From Tupaia tana (taxonomy: Eukaryota > Chordata > Mammalia > Scandentia > Tupaiidae), in assembly GCA_026018925.1 (NCBI GenBank), contig JAKSZU010000016.1, positions 32,359,377 through 32,423,376 on the forward strand: DNA of 64,000 nt, in the 5' to 3' direction. The notes below the pieces were generated by a model, which made no database searches, was not told where the DNA came from, and worked only from the letters and a program-made list of their open reading frames with translations. Each line of letters opens with the position of its first letter. Position 1 is the first letter of the stretch. Of the stretch, positions 31,648-43,364 are shown in pieces. The translations under genes and the position numbers were made by a program.

Positions 31648-31897
31648 GGCCACTAGTGGTGTGGTGGTCATGCAGCTGGATCACATGTGGCCAACTGCAC
31701 AGTTCAAGTTCAGGACTCAGTGACTTGAGATATACATTGAGTATGTGTGTGTGCAGGACCAGAATCCCAAAAGGAGGAAGAGACAGAAAAGAAAGGGCTG
31801 TGGAGTAACCATACTCAATGGGTGGGGTTGCTTTCTTACTTTATCACTCTCTCTCTCTAGGGTGAGCAACCGTGCTTTGTGGCAAAAATTTTAAAAA
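31648..31897 (+). mobile_element. SINE type C
   Basis: Head 'gggccactagtggtgtggtg' with degraded B box and core. It ends 'gagcaaccgtgctttgtggc' plus a short A tail. Confidence 0.82.
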
Positions 31898-32088
31898 GTA
31901 AGCTGACAAGAATAGATCAGGTTATAGGAATGAGAAAGAAAAAAACAGAAACAATCAATGATATTAATGAAAGCAGGCAGCTAAGACAACAAAAACCAGA
32001 GACATACAAAGCACACAGAAAAAAATACTTGAGAAAGTTTGATACAGTAAAAGAAAATCTTGGTCTAGAGGGGATTGTGACAGGTTTT

Positions 32089-32361
32089 TTTTTTTTTTCT
32101 TTTTTTGGGAGAGGTTTTTGCTATAGGGCGCGTGCGATCACCAGCCAGACAGAGACAGACAGAGAGACAGAAAGCGAGAAATCACCCCCCAGAGGGGATG
32201 GCCATGCCGCAGTCCCTTCTCCTCCATTCTCCTTTTGGGATCTTGGGCACGCGCACACACACGCGCCCGGCGTGAGTTTCAAGCCACCGGGTCTGGGACG
32301 CGAACCGCGGTCGACTACGTGGGAGTCCAGCGACATAGCCATTACGCTAACTGCTGGCCCC
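32089..32361 (-). mobile_element. SINE type A, young
   Basis: Inverse copy with TSD TGTGACAGGTTTT at 32076-32088 and 32362-32374. It is CpG-rich and its head end 'gctaactgctggcccc' is intact. Confidence 0.97.
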
Positions 32362-32439
32362 TGTGACAGGTTTTAATACAGAATTCTTAAGGAAATTTAT
32401 ATAGCTCCTTCCTAATTCTTAACCATTTCAGACCCCTCC

Positions 32440-32695
32440 ATTTTTTTTTTTTTGTTTTTTTAGAGAGATTTTTTACTATAGGGTGTGTACACCACCAGAA
32501 GAGTCAGAGAGACAGCAAGAAATTACCCCACACACACAACCAAGGGGGGAGATAGCCAATCCTTTCTTCTCCATTCTCTTCTGGGGATTTCGGACACGCG
32601 TGCACATGCTCCTGGTGTGCGTTTTAGCTGCCAGGTCTAGGGCTCAAACCATGGTCAACTACATGGGAGTATAGCTATTATACCATCTGCTGGTC
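32440..32695 (-). mobile_element. SINE type A/C
   Basis: Inverse copy from a T run to 'accatctgctggtcc'. The hairpin stem is partly replaced by CA-rich sequence ('ccccacacacacaacc'). Confidence 0.88.
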
Positions 32696-32706
32696 CTTTT
32701 CTCTCT

Positions 32707-32980
32707 TTTTTTTTTTTAAAAAGGTTTTGAGTTATGGTACATATTGCGGGGGAGAAGGGGAGGAGGGGAGACATGACACAGAGATAGTGAGAGGGAAAGT
32801 GAGAAACCACTCCCCAGGGGGGATGGCCATGCCACAATCTCTTCTCCCATTTCGTCTTGGGATCTTGGGCACACACACACATGCACTCAGCATAATTTTC
32901 AAGTCACCAGGTCTAGGTCTCAAACCACAGTTGGTCATGTGAAAGTCCAGTGACATAACCACTATACCATCTGCTGGTCC
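32707..32980 (-). mobile_element. SINE type A/C
   Basis: A second inverse copy right next to the previous one. Its CT tract became 'gggggagaaggggaggaggg'. It ends 'accatctgctggtccca'. Confidence 0.88.
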
Positions 32981-33039
32981 CACTATTTCAGGCCTCAAAA
33001 GCAACCTTTGGTGGTAAACGAAATCCAAAGCCATAGATT

Positions 33040-33066
33040 AAAAAAAAAAAAAAAAAAAAAAAAAAA
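33040..33066. repeat. Poly(A) run of 27
   Basis: Pure A27 with no SINE body directly upstream; it may be an orphan retrotransposon tail. Confidence 0.9.
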
Positions 33067-33094
33067 TTCTCTGTTAGGTCTATATTAACTCATC

Positions 33095-33290
33095 ATTAAA
33101 TAACAATGTTCCTCACAGTAATTTGTCTTTACAATATTCTTTTAAAAGATATGAAGCTGGAAATGGTGATAGATATGCTTATTTCCCTGATTTGAAATGT
33201 ATACTTGCTTTGAAAAAACACACTGTACCCCATAAATATGTACAGCTGTTATATATAAATTAGAAACTACAAAAAATTATTAAAAAAAAA
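33095..33290 (+). mobile_element. L1 LINE 3' end
   Basis: 'ggaaatggtgatagatatgc', 'gattt...tgtatacttg', and 'ctgtaccccataaatatgta' followed by a poly(A) tail match the last ~190 bp of an L1 3' UTR. No coding part remains. Confidence 0.7.
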
Positions 33291-33296
33291 AGATGA

Positions 33297-33540
33297 GTTG
33301 TCTTCATGCTCTAGTGGTTAAGGGAACCAGATCTCATGTAGCCAACTGTGGTTCAAATCCCAGACCCGGTGGCTTGAGAAAAACACACCAGGTGTGTGTG
33401 TATGTGTGCCCAAAGTCCTGATGTGATGGAGAAGGGATGATAGCATGACTATGTCCCATTAGGAGATGCTTTCTTCCTTTCCCTCTTTCTGTCTCTTTCT
33501 GGTGAGTACACATGTCTTCTGACAATTGAAAAAAATACAT
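33297..33540 (+). mobile_element. SINE type C
   Basis: 'ttcatgctctagtggttaag', B-box-like 'ggttcaaatccc', core 'gcttgagaaaaacacaccag', and an A tail. Confidence 0.85.
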
Positions 33541-33995
33541 TAAGCTCAAGAAAGAAAAGCAACTTTCTCAATAGTCATCCCGAACACTCAAAGATTATAC
33601 TTTAAAGCCTACTTACAAAATAAATTTTAACAAAATATGCTGAAATAATGAAAACCTATTTCTATTTCAGATTCTTTAAGATTTTGAAGCAAAGATGGAT
33701 AAACAGGTAAACTGACCAACTGACCGACTAACCAAAAGATAACTTTTGGGTTTTGTGAGATATAGTGTGCTTCAAACCCAATCTAAATTCTACAGCAGAG
33801 TTAATAGCAATTATAAATATTTTCATTTTAATCTGACAATATATTCTATTCACCAGGTTAAGATTTTAGTATATTCGAATGATATAAATAATACATGTGG
33901 CTTTAAAAATATTCATTTCTTTATTGTAACAGAAGAAAAATTTGAACAAGCAAATTCTCATTTGATTTTTATTCTTTTTGATTGTATTTTCAAAA

Positions 33996-34266
33996 AAAAA
34001 TTTTTTTGGGGGGGAGAGGTTTTTACTATAGGGCACATGCACTCGCCAGAAAGACAGAGAGAGACAGAGAGACAGAAAGCAAGAAATCACCTCCCAGGGG
34101 GGATGGCCACACCGCAATCCCTTCTCCTCCATTCTCCTCTTGGGATCTTGGACATGCACGCACACACGTCCAGCGTGAGTTTAAGCTGCCGGGTCCAGGA
34201 CTTGAACCACGGTCAACTACATGGGAGTCCAGCGACATAGCCATTAGGCTAACTGCTGGTCCCTTA
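33996..34266 (-). mobile_element. SINE type A
   Basis: Inverse copy with TSD TATTTTCAAAA at 33985-33995 and 34267-34277. Several CpG sites have decayed to CA/TG, so it is older than the 17750 copy. Confidence 0.95.
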
Positions 34267-34371
34267 TATTTTCAAAATTTTTATGAACAAGTAGAAAAAA
34301 GGAAAGTAACTTATGGTCCATCTTCATGAAATTCTTTTTTTTTTTTTTAAATACGCTGCTTTGTATAGTTT

Positions 34372-34561
34372 TCTTTTTTTAAAGAATTATTTTATTTATT
34401 TATTTACTTACTTGTTTAGAGGGACAGAGTGAGTGAGTGAGTGAATGAGAGAGAAAGAGGAAGAAAGAAAGAGAGAAAGCAAGCTGCCAGGTCTGGGACT
34501 CAAACCATGGTCGGCAACGTGGTAGTCCAGTGCCCTTCGCCACCACACCACCTGCTGGTCC
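34372..34561 (-). mobile_element. SINE type B
   Basis: Inverse copy, 'aaagaattattttattta' at the tail and 'ccacctgctggtccc' at the head end. It includes a (GAGT)n tract. Confidence 0.93.
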
Positions 34562-36231
34562 CAAAACTCATATTTAAAAAAAGGAACATACATATACATT
34601 ACACAAAGTTGAAAGCTGCTCAGGAACTCACCCACACTAAATACATCTTCCAATACCTGGCATACATACTGTATTAGCTTATTAAAATTTTGTTAGTTAT
34701 TTATTTCTTACCTGAGCCCTTATGAAATAGATAAAAGTACATCGAAAATCTAAAACTCTTCTCGAGCAAAGAAAAAAGTTAAGTATTTACAACATATACC
34801 TGAATTCTGTAATATATAAAGTTTACACACAGCAACTATTCAATAATGAATGAATAAATGAATGATTAAACATCTGGTTTTGAAATCCATTTTTTAAAAG
34901 AGGAAAAATCTTCTATTTATTAATACAAAAATTGGTTAAGTTAAATACCAGCAAAAGCCATTCACTGTTACAATTTACACACACATTGTAATATCATATA
35001 ACACTACTGTACTTGAGTTAACAAGCAAAGAAGATATTCCATTTATATTGGCAATGTTCCACAAACAACAAAGCTAAGTCCAGTAGATACAACATTTTCA
35101 AATGCATGTAAACTATTTAGATGAATTCTTTCTGCTGACAATCCCAAGGGAGAGAAGAGAAAATGATGTGTTTTACCCTAAGAGCTCAAAGCTCTCTTGG
35201 GAGGTAATTCAATTGAAATTTTACATTCAGTCTAGCCAGAAACTGATAAACAGATGCTTAAATTAGTTGCCTTATACCATAATCAAATATCTTAAGAAAA
35301 AAGTTTCTAACAGAAATATAAAGAGGGTGAAGAGAAAAAAAGAGAAACATTAAAAAAAAAAAAAAAGCCTACTGATATTTTTAGGAAAAAAATGTTTTAA
35401 GTATTGAGAGTATACCACACAAATCAACTATGCTTTTCAACACAAGGTTAGTTTGTACCATGATGCAAGTTTGTACACAAATAATTTAAAATATTCTAAT
35501 TTTTCATATTAAGTTTTTTAAATGATATCATTTACAGGGTTTTTCTTAATGGCCACATGTACAAAATTTAGCCTTTTCTAAAAGAAACTGGAGGTACAAA
35601 TTACAAAAAAAAAAAAAAAAAAAAAAAAAGAGATAAGAGGTTAAAATTGACTAAAACAATTTCTACCCATATCAAAATATGTAAAACTACAAAATCAGTT
35701 TTAAAAAATAATTACAATGAGCAACCAAACAATGGGTGACAATCTGTACCAAAAACCTGCAACTTCTATCGCCGACTCATTAGATTAACTAATGCTCTCC
35801 ATTTTTTCTCTAAAACCTATCTAATGACACTGCCACAAGCACAGGGCCAGCAAATGCTGGAGCTACCCTCCAACAGCTCAGTGTATGTTGGCATCTACCA
35901 GAGGAGCTCTGTGCTCACCAAAATCAGTTGTGCTGTGCACCAACTAGTTTTTGCCAGTTGTATTTTTTACTGTAACTATGTTACTTAATTATTAACCAAG
36001 TAAAATGTAAGTACAAAAAGAGACTTGTTTCTAATGAATACTAAACTGAATGCCTCTGAAAGACACAATATAGAGAAATCACTAGAGAAAAGATGCCTGT
36101 ATGATGTAGGTGTGAGCAAATATTAACAACAACAAGAAAAAAAAACTACAATGATAGGAAAGTGAAATTTTTAAAGGATTCTTTATTTATTACTTTGTGA
36201 TTTTTAAAGTTCTAATTTCACTTAAAGAAAC
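34562..36231. other. SINE-free 1.67-kb stretch
   Basis: No SINE, LINE or open frame is recognised, although SINEs crowd both sides. It is AT-rich with A-runs near 35350 and 35607-35629. A non-coding exon such as a 3' UTR, or a regulatory block, is possible, but I recognise no gene. Confidence 0.5.
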
Positions 36232-36239
36232 TGAAACTT

Positions 36240-36471
36240 GGGGCCGGCAGGTGGCATGGTGGTTAAAGGCACTCAACTCCCACATGGCTGACCATGGTTC
36301 AAGTCCCAGCCCTGGCAGCTTGCTTTCTTGCTCTCTCGCTTTCTCTCTCTCTCTCTCTCTCGCTCCTTCTCTCTCCCTTCTTCCCTCCCTCTCTACCTCC
36401 CTCCGTTTCTCTCTGGTCGAATTAAAATAAATAAATTTAATAAAATAATCCTTAAAAAAATAATAAAAGAA
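36240..36471 (+). mobile_element. SINE type B
   Basis: Head 'ggggccggcaggtggcatgg', a long CT/CCT tract, 'ggtcgaattaaaataaata', and a tail. Confidence 0.95.
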
Positions 36472-36482
36472 AGAAAACTTGA

Positions 36483-36715
36483 GGGGCCAGCTGGTGGCAT
36501 AGTGGTTAAGATGACTGAATCACACATGGTCAACTGCGTGGCTCAAGTCCTGGTCCTATCGCAGGGTACATGTGCATGAATGCCCAAAATCTCAAAAGGA
36601 GATGAGAGAGAGGAATATGGCATGACCATCCTCCTGGGGTTGAGGAGTGGGATGCTTTCTCTCCCTGTCTCTGCAAGTGTATGTGCTTTGTAGCAGATTG
36701 AAAAACAAACAAACA
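36483..36715 (+). mobile_element. SINE type C
   Basis: Head 'ggggccagctggtggcatag'. The core GCTTGAAAAACAC is lost: 'ggtcctatcgcagggtacat' reads straight through. Confidence 0.88.
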
Positions 36716-36837
36716 AAATCCTTCAGCTAGAGATCACAGATGATGTATTATAGGGTGTTTTATACATAAAAAGATCAAATTCTAATCAGAATCAACACTC
36801 AAAAAGAGCCTTGACTATACTTAAAAAAGATAGGTGA

Positions 36838-37101
36838 GAGACCAGCAGATGGTGTAATGGTCACATTGCTGGACTCCCACATAATCCACCATGGTTCCAG
36901 TCCTGGACCCAGTGGCTTAAAACACATGCCAGGCGAATGTGCGTGCATGTGTGCCAAAGATCCTGAGAGGAGAATATAGGCGAAGGGACTGCTATGTGGC
37001 CATCCCCCTGGTGGAGTGATTTCTCACTGTCTCTCTCTGTCTCTCCAGCGAGTGAACGTGCCCTATAGCAAAAAAAAAAAAAAAACTCCCCCCCCCCCAC
37101 A
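36838..37101 (+). mobile_element. SINE type A/C
   Basis: Perfect 15-bp TSD AAAAAAGATAGGTGA at 36823-36837 and 37102-37116. The poly(A) tail is interrupted by C11 at 37088-37098. Confidence 0.95.
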
Positions 37102-37179
37102 AAAAAAGATAGGTGAATGTACATTGTACATTTTTATATCTTAAAATAAAATGTTTAAGGCTGTCATATGTGAATCTAT

Positions 37180-37371
37180 TTTTTAATTGACAGAGGGAAT
37201 GTATACTCATTAGAGAGAGAGCACATCCCTCAAGGGGGCAGGATCATGCAGCAATCTTGTTTCCTCCCATTTCTTCAACCCGTCAGGATTTGGGGCATGT
37301 AGGCACATGCGTCAGCCATGTGGGATCTGGCTTACGATGCACTGCACCCACTGTGCTATGGGGCTGGTCTC
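37180..37371 (-). mobile_element. Divergent tRNA-like SINE
   Basis: 'gagagagcacatccctcaag', 'gtcaggatttggggcatgta', and the end 'ctatggggctggtc' suggest an old inverse SINE of type C or D. Confidence 0.65.
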
Positions 37372-38039
37372 CACTGTTTTTCTTTTTTCTTTTTTTAAAT
37401 AATGGCTTGCTGAAACTTTTCTGAAATTAACAAGGAAGACAGGATAAAAGGTTTATACTCTTAGAAACCTAGAACACAAAAGTAATTTGCTCACTAACCA
37501 GAGGCTGGCGCATTCAACAAGGTTTGGGTAATGGGAAGGGGTTAAGAATAATCTGAAATAAACTGAATCTTAAAAGGGATGAAGAAGTTTAATGGGCAGA
37601 GGTGAAAAGAAGGTCTCTCCAGGCAGCTAAGACAGAGGCAGGTAGATTAGAGTTCATGGTTAGTTTCAGTTGGTTGCAGTTTAGACTAGGAAGAGAAACA
37701 AGTTTTTGGGAAATGACTGAAAGGGAAGGTAGAGAGAAGCTAGTTCACAAATGGTTTTAACTACCATGGTTAAGAGTTTGATTTTTATCAGGAAGAAAAA
37801 TAATCTGAAATACAGATTTTTGCTTCAGAACTCTTGCTCTGCCATAAGGATGGAAGGAATCAAGGAGGGAGCAAGAATGAAGTGCAGGAATTAACAGTAA
37901 AATCAGACCTCCAAATTAGAACAGTGCTCATGGGGTTGGAAAAGAATATGTTTAATATTTAGAAGGTAAAATTGATAGTAATTACAAAGAGTTGATGAGA
38001 AGAGTATGAAAGAAAAGCATTTAAGAGATCCTGAGGCTT

Positions 38040-38296
38040 CTTTTTTATTTTTATTTTTGGAGCGGTTTTTGCTATAGGGCGCATGCACTCACCAGAAAGG
38101 CAGACAGAAAGTGAGAAATCACTCCCCGGGGGATGGCCACACCGCAATCCCTTCTCCTCCATTCTCCTCTCAGGATCTTGGGCACGGGCACACACACACA
38201 CCTAGCATGAGTTTAAGCCACCGGGTCCAGGACTTGAACCGTGATCAACTACATGGGAGTTCAGCGACATAGCCATTACGTCAACTGCTGGTCCCC
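38040..38296 (-). mobile_element. SINE type A
   Basis: Inverse copy; flanks 'aagagatcctgaggctt' (38023-38039) and 'aagagcctgaggctt' (38297-38311) form the TSD. Part of the CT region is missing. Confidence 0.94.
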
Positions 38297-38544
38297 AAGA
38301 GCCTGAGGCTTTTTACTATGAAAATGAGATATATGATGAGGCTATTTAAAAACTATGGCTATAAGGGAGAACCAGACCAATGGAAGAAATAATTTATTCT
38401 ATCTTGGAAATAACAACCATGAGGCAGATTTTATCCAGGAAGCCACTGAATATGAGTCTAGACCTCACAAAAGAGGTCAAGGCTTCAGGAAGAGATAGGA
38501 ATTAAACATTAGCCATGCCTAAGAATAATTAAAAGTACAGCCAC

Positions 38545-38770
38545 TCCACTGAGGCTGAGGGTGAACCTGGTGTCTGTCACTTAGTATCTCTATGACTGTG
38601 GACAAATTACTTAGCCTCTTTCTGCCTCTGTTTTCTCCTCTGTAACTAAGAGGTGAGAAGAGTACTTACCTCACTGGGTTGCTGTAAAGATTAAGCAGCT
38701 GTGAAGTGTTTAGAATAGTGCTTGCCATGTAGTGTGTGTTTGGTTCATCAGCTGTTATCATCCTTGTAAC
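38545..38770 (+). mobile_element. MIR SINE
   Basis: Near-complete: 'tatgactgtggacaaattac', 'cctctttctgcctctgtttt', 'acttacctcactgggttgct', and 'agaatagtgcttgccatgta' follow the MIR order. Confidence 0.9.
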
Positions 38771-38842
38771 TGAAGATACCTGAATGGCTGAGATCATCCC
38801 CAAATGTGGAGAGTGGGAAGAGAACTAAAGATGAAATCCCAG

Positions 38843-39011
38843 CGGGACCAGCAGGTGGCCTGGTGGTTGAGGTTCTGGACTCCCACATGGCTGACAGCAA
38901 TTCGAGTCCTGGACCTGGTGGCTTGCTTTCTCACCCTCCCCACTCCCCACCGTGGTTAGTACACGTGTCCTATAGCAAAATTTTAAAAATAATAGTAAAA
39001 AATTAAAAAAA
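38843..39011 (+). mobile_element. SINE type B
   Basis: TSD AAAGATGAAATCC at 38827-38839 and 39012-39024. Short CT tract; end 'gtacacgtgtcctatagc'. Confidence 0.94.
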
Positions 39012-39437
39012 AAAGATGAAATCCTAGGAACACAAAGACTTAAGAGGCAGATATAATAAAGGGCAGGAGCGAAAGAGAGAAGAGTACTGTCATAGGAGCC
39101 AAGAAAGTCTTCAACTTCAGCAAAAAGTCAATACCGCTGAAAGTCATAAATATATGAAATAAAGTTGTGAAAATGTGGATTAGAATTGGGAATTCAGAAG
39201 TCACTGGAGATTTTAATAAAAGCAGCATGAATAGATGGCCCCAAATTTTTATGACTATAAACCCTATATAATTTATATGTGTGCGTGTGTGTATGTGTGT
39301 GTTTGTGGGTTTATAGACACATATACAACTATCCCATCTACATATCTTTATAACTCTGACTCAGATGGTTTTATTGAGAATTTTTAATTTTGAGAGGAGA
39401 GTAATTTCTTGTAGATTAGATGGTCACTTAAATAAAA

Positions 39438-39607
39438 ACCATAGTGGTTTAGGCACTAGACTCCCATATGGATGACAATAGTTTAAGTTCCAGACCTGGC
39501 AGCTCTCTCTCCCTCTTTAGCTCTCTCTCTCTGGTGAATGTGCATGCTCTGTAGCAAATCAAAAAAAGATAATAATAATAAGTAAGTTAATTCTTCAAAA
39601 AGGAAAA
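39438..39607 (+). mobile_element. SINE type B, 5' truncated
   Basis: It starts inside the A box ('accatagtggtttaggcact') and continues to 'taattcttcaaaaagg'. Confidence 0.82.
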
Positions 39608-39651
39608 AAAAACTGTGACTAACAACAAGCATGGATGAGGAATTGGCACAT

Positions 39652-39939
39652 ATTGGGTCATCTGGAGAGTCACGATGCGTTTTTTTTTTTTTTTTTTTTA
39701 AAGAATTATTATTTTATTCATTTATTATTATTATTATTATTTTCACCTGAGTTTAGCCAGAGAAAGACATAGAGAGAGAGAGAGAGAGTGAGAAAGCAAG
39801 CCACCAGGTCCAGGATTTGAACCATGCTTGGCCATGTGGGAATTCCAGCGCTTTATCCACCACGCCACCTGCTGGTCCCCACGATGCGTTTTTGCATTAA
39901 AAAACACAGAAAAATAAATCATGACTTTCCGACAACCTA
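39652..39939. mobile_element. Mariner-like MITE split by a SINE
   Basis: The left end 'ttgggtcatctggagagtca' and right end 'catgactttccgacaaccta' belong to the 71-75 bp family. A type B SINE separates them and duplicates CACGATGCGTTTTT. Confidence 0.85.
39685..39879 (-). mobile_element. SINE type B nested in a MITE
   Basis: Inverse copy with an (ATT)n stretch (39722-39741) in the tail. TSD CACGATGCGTTTTT at 39671-39684 and 39880-39893. Confidence 0.95.
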
Positions 39940-40041
39940 GTAAGTTCTGTCATTGTCTTGTTCAGTTGTGTGTGCATTGTAACTAGCATAGTATGTTCAA
40001 TCAAAGGTTTTTAGTCTATCATCCTTACAAAAATATTTGCA

Positions 40042-40300
40042 AGGGGTGCAGCCTGTGTCCTGGAGGTTATACGAGCTGAAAATCACATAACAGTCTTACA
40101 CTTGCTGGCTTGAAAAACACACCAGGTACATTTACATGCATGCCCAAAACCCTGAAAGGAGGGAAAAAAGGGAAAGGGACTGTGGCATGACTATTTCCCA
40201 CGAGAAGTGCTTTCTCGCTTTCCCTCTCTCCGTGTCTCTCTTTATTGAACGCAAGTGTCTTGTGGTAAACTGAAGAAGAAAAAAGAAAAAGAAAAAACAA
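40042..40300 (+). mobile_element. SINE type C
   Basis: 'ggggtgcagcctgtgtcctg', core 'gcttgaaaaacacaccaggt', end 'gaacgcaagtgtcttgtggt', then an (AAG)n tail. Confidence 0.82.
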
Positions 40301-40311
40301 ACTTTTTCTTA

Positions 40312-40533
40312 AAGTTTCTTTCTTTCCTGAGAGTAAATGACAGGGAGAAGGGAAAGGAAGACAAGTACCCTCATGCCACAATCCCTGCCCCCAGACGGTC
40401 CCAGTCAGCCAGGGTCATGTCATGCCTAGCACGGACAGGTCAACAGGGGGACCAAACCTCGGATCTTCCATACTGATGCAGCTTTGCTTGAGCACGGCAT
40501 TACTTCCATGCCACTGAGCCAGCTCGATGCTAG
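40312..40533 (-). mobile_element. SINE type E, inverse
   Basis: The minus strand gives 'gagctggctcagtggcatgg' (A-box-like) and 'gaggtttggtccccctgt' (B-box-like), with a type E body. Confidence 0.65.
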
Positions 40534-40817
40534 CATCTTTTACTGCTTTTTTTGTTGCTCTGTAGGTTATAGAATTTATTATTTTTCCCATTCACTTCAT
40601 TCTAAAATGTACTACTCTGTATTCTCAGTTACCATTTCATATGTAAATCTAGAGTGGAGAGGGAGAGAGACAGCAAAAGAGAGTGTTTCTTGGCTAATGT
40701 TGTAACAAGGACATATTCCAAAATGTGTTTATTTTCCTCTCTGAACTTCATTTGCAGCATCTCCTCCTCTGAGAGTGAGTAAAGACTTTGCTTCTCTGGT
40801 CTGTGTTGAATCTACTA

Positions 40818-40895
40818 GTGGGTTGACAGAAAGGTCGTAACATTTTTCTATGTTTTTCTAGGCAAAAATGAATCATGACTGACCTGATGACCCAA
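40818..40895. mobile_element. Mariner-like MITE, variant
   Basis: 'gtgggttgacagaaaggtcg' and 'gactgacctgatgacccaac' are inverted ends. The core 'tttttctatgtttttctagg' resembles the other members but is more diverged. Confidence 0.65.
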
Positions 40896-40896
40896 C

Positions 40897-41010
40897 AGAA
40901 TAGCTAAAATCCCAAACACTGACAACACCAAATACTGATGGTGAGGATGTGGAGCAACAGGCACTCTCATTCATGGCTGAGAGAATGCAAAATAGTAATG
41001 CTACTTAGGA
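40897..41010 (+). mobile_element. L1 LINE fragment, ORF2 end
   Basis: 'gaatagctaaaatcccaaac', 'tggtgaggatgtggagcaac', and 'ggcactctcattcatggctg' match the end of L1 ORF2. Its left border coincides with the MITE end. Confidence 0.7.
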
Positions 41011-41339
41011 GCACAGCATGGTTTAGCAGTTACCTGCACAGTTGTAGCTGCTTTCTATTCCACCAGTCAGTCGGGATCACTTCTGCATATTGTAGTGACG
41101 TTTCAAAATGCCAGCCTGGGCCCAACCACAGTGATGTGGCCTCTCAGCAGGCTGGAACCACATTAGAGGTCTGGATTTAATTCCTAGTCCCACCTAGGGG
41201 CCTGGCTAGGTGGCGCACTGCCTAATCCGTAAACACACTTGACTGGATACATGTAAGTTCACACACTGCTATAGACTGAAAACAAAAAAATTAGTTCATG
41301 ACACAGCCTACCCCTCAACACTGCAGACTTCCTAGTCTT

Positions 41340-41590
41340 TTTTATTTATTCATAATAGAATGCATGTTTATGCACATGAGTGTAAGGCGGGCAGGGATAA
41401 ACCCTCTTCACAGGGTCTCATCATACCAAGATACTTTTTCCTCCCACTCTCCAGTCTGTCAGATATAGGCACGTACATATGTGGCTAGTGTGTTTCAGGC
41501 TGAATGTCCCAGGGATTCAAACCGTGGTCATGATGTGGAATCCAGCTTCTGGTGAGCAGCACATTACCAACGCACCAAGGAGCCAGCCCA
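41340..41590 (-). mobile_element. Divergent tRNA-like SINE
   Basis: 'gattcaaaccgtggtcatga' (inverse B box) and 'caccaaggagccagccc' (head end) with a degraded body. Type D or E. Confidence 0.65.
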
Positions 41591-41712
41591 TTCCCAGTTT
41601 TCTTTAGGACTCCTTATGCATGTTACATGATCTATACCTATTACTGACTGACGAGGGTACCAAAGTATCAAATATAAATAAAAGGTATCACGTATAATTA
41701 AAGATTGATTGA

Positions 41713-41949
41713 TTGGAGGTTTCTGCTGTAGGATGTGTGCGCTCACCAGAAAGACAGAGACAGAGAGACAGAAAGCAAGAAGTCATTCCCCAGGGGGGAT
41801 GGCCACGCCACAATCCCTTCTCCTCTTGGGATCTTGGGCACATATGCACACGTGTCCGACGTGAGTTTAAGCCACCGGGTCCAGGACTCAAACCGCGGTC
41901 AACTACATGGGAGTCCAGCGACATAGCCATTACACCAACTGCTGGTGCC
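41713..41949 (-). mobile_element. SINE type A
   Basis: Inverse copy preceded by (GATT)n in place of a T run. One block, 'tccattctcc', is missing before 'tcttgggatctt'. Confidence 0.93.
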
Positions 41950-42060
41950 ACTTTTACTTATTTTTAAACTAAAGTTAGACAAAAATAAATAGAAATTAAA
42001 CATTTCCTTCTGGGTCCCAATGAATCACTCTGTATGCTCTACTTTGAAAACCATTGTTGA

Positions 42061-42329
42061 GGGACCAGCAGTTAACGTAATGGCTATGTCGCTGGACTCC
42101 CATGTTGTCAACCACTGTTCGAGTCCCTGACCTGGTAGCTTAAACTCACACCGGGTGCATGTGTGCGCGCCCCCAAGATCCCGAGAGAAGAATGGAAGAG
42201 AAGGGATTTTGGAGTGGCCATCCCCCCTGGGGGGTGATTTCTCACTTTCTGTCTTTCTGTCTGTCTCTCTAGCGAGCGCATGTGCCCTTTAGCAAAAACC
42301 TCTAAAAAAATAAAAAGAAGAAAAGAAAA
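42061..42329 (+). mobile_element. SINE type A
   Basis: Head 'gggaccagcagttaacgtaa'. Perfect 15-bp TSD GAAAACCATTGTTGA at 42046-42060 and 42330-42344. Confidence 0.97.
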
Positions 42330-42344
42330 GAAAACCATTGTTGA

Positions 42345-43352
42345 AAAGGTTAAAGAGTGAGAATGGTTTAAAAGCTTAGAAATAAAAGGGAAAAAAATGT
42401 TTGAAGCTTGGTTATAAAAAGAAGAAAGGCTATAGATGTTGGTCTAGAGGAAGACAGAGTTCAAGAAAGGCTTTAAATGTACGTACAATGGGCAAAATCT
42501 AAGCATGTCTGTAGGTGAGAGGGACCAGTACAAGGGGACAAAGAATGGGGATGAGAGGCGATGGGCTGCAGAGCAGCGGACCCTACGCTAGACAGATGGG
42601 TCACATTCATTGTAAGGGAAGGGGTGGCAGGGGCCTTGTAAAAAAAAAAACAAAACACTCAAGTTATTCTGACATTGATTCATAGAATGAAGCTGAAACC
42701 ATGTGCCTAGAGCTCAGATAAAAGGTTTTGAAACTAACAAATTTCCAGTGCTTTACTTGCTCAACTATAATTTACTTTGGTGTCCTTTTTTAAGTGCCCA
42801 ATTAAAATCATAAAGAATTTTAATAACCCGAAAGGTATAATCAGGTATCTTCCTCCCTAATCCTTAACTTTTCCTTTATCACTTCCAATTTTAGCTTGGA
42901 TTGAAAAGCTTTTACTTGAGGTTTGTTCTCAGACCTCAGATGATTCAGCATCAAAACACTCCCGGGGTCTTATCTGTATCAGTCCCAGGCAGTCAATTCA
43001 TCTTTCCTAAACAGTTCGCGGTTATCACTGGGAAAGTCTTATGCTGCATTTTCATCTGCTCTGTTCTCTGATCTCCTGCTTCCTTTCCCTAGAAGCAGCA
43101 GAAGTGGGGAAAGAAAGCAGAGAAACAGAGAGGGAGAGAAGAGCTCCATATGGAGTCTCTTCATTGTGAGGATAAACCTTTCCTGGCAATGACAAAAAGT
43201 TTTATAAGCAATATTTCAAGCCAGGTTCATCACTAAAGCATTTTTAAGCATTTTTACATAAAATGGAAAGTCCCTATATCACCTAATTTTCCTTAGCAAC
43301 TTTTAACAGCAGTAATTAGTTCATAAACTACTTTAGATTCCAGTTTCCTAAC
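42345..43352. other. Unique DNA, nothing recognised
   Basis: About 1 kb with no SINE and no convincing exon. Confidence 0.5.
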
Positions 43353-43364
43353 CTAATCCTTTTC

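Larger units (their letters stand above)
37560..39240 (-). mobile_element. L2 LINE, inverse, with later insertions
   Basis: The plus strand reads as the antisense of the L2 reverse-transcriptase region. Clear pieces are 'gagatcatccccaaatgtgg' (38795-38815), 'aagtcttcaacttcagcaaa' (39104-39124), and 'gaattcagaagtcactggag' (39189-39210). A MIR (38545), a type A SINE (38040) and a type B SINE (38843) lie inside it. Heavily decayed; no frame remains. Confidence 0.6.
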
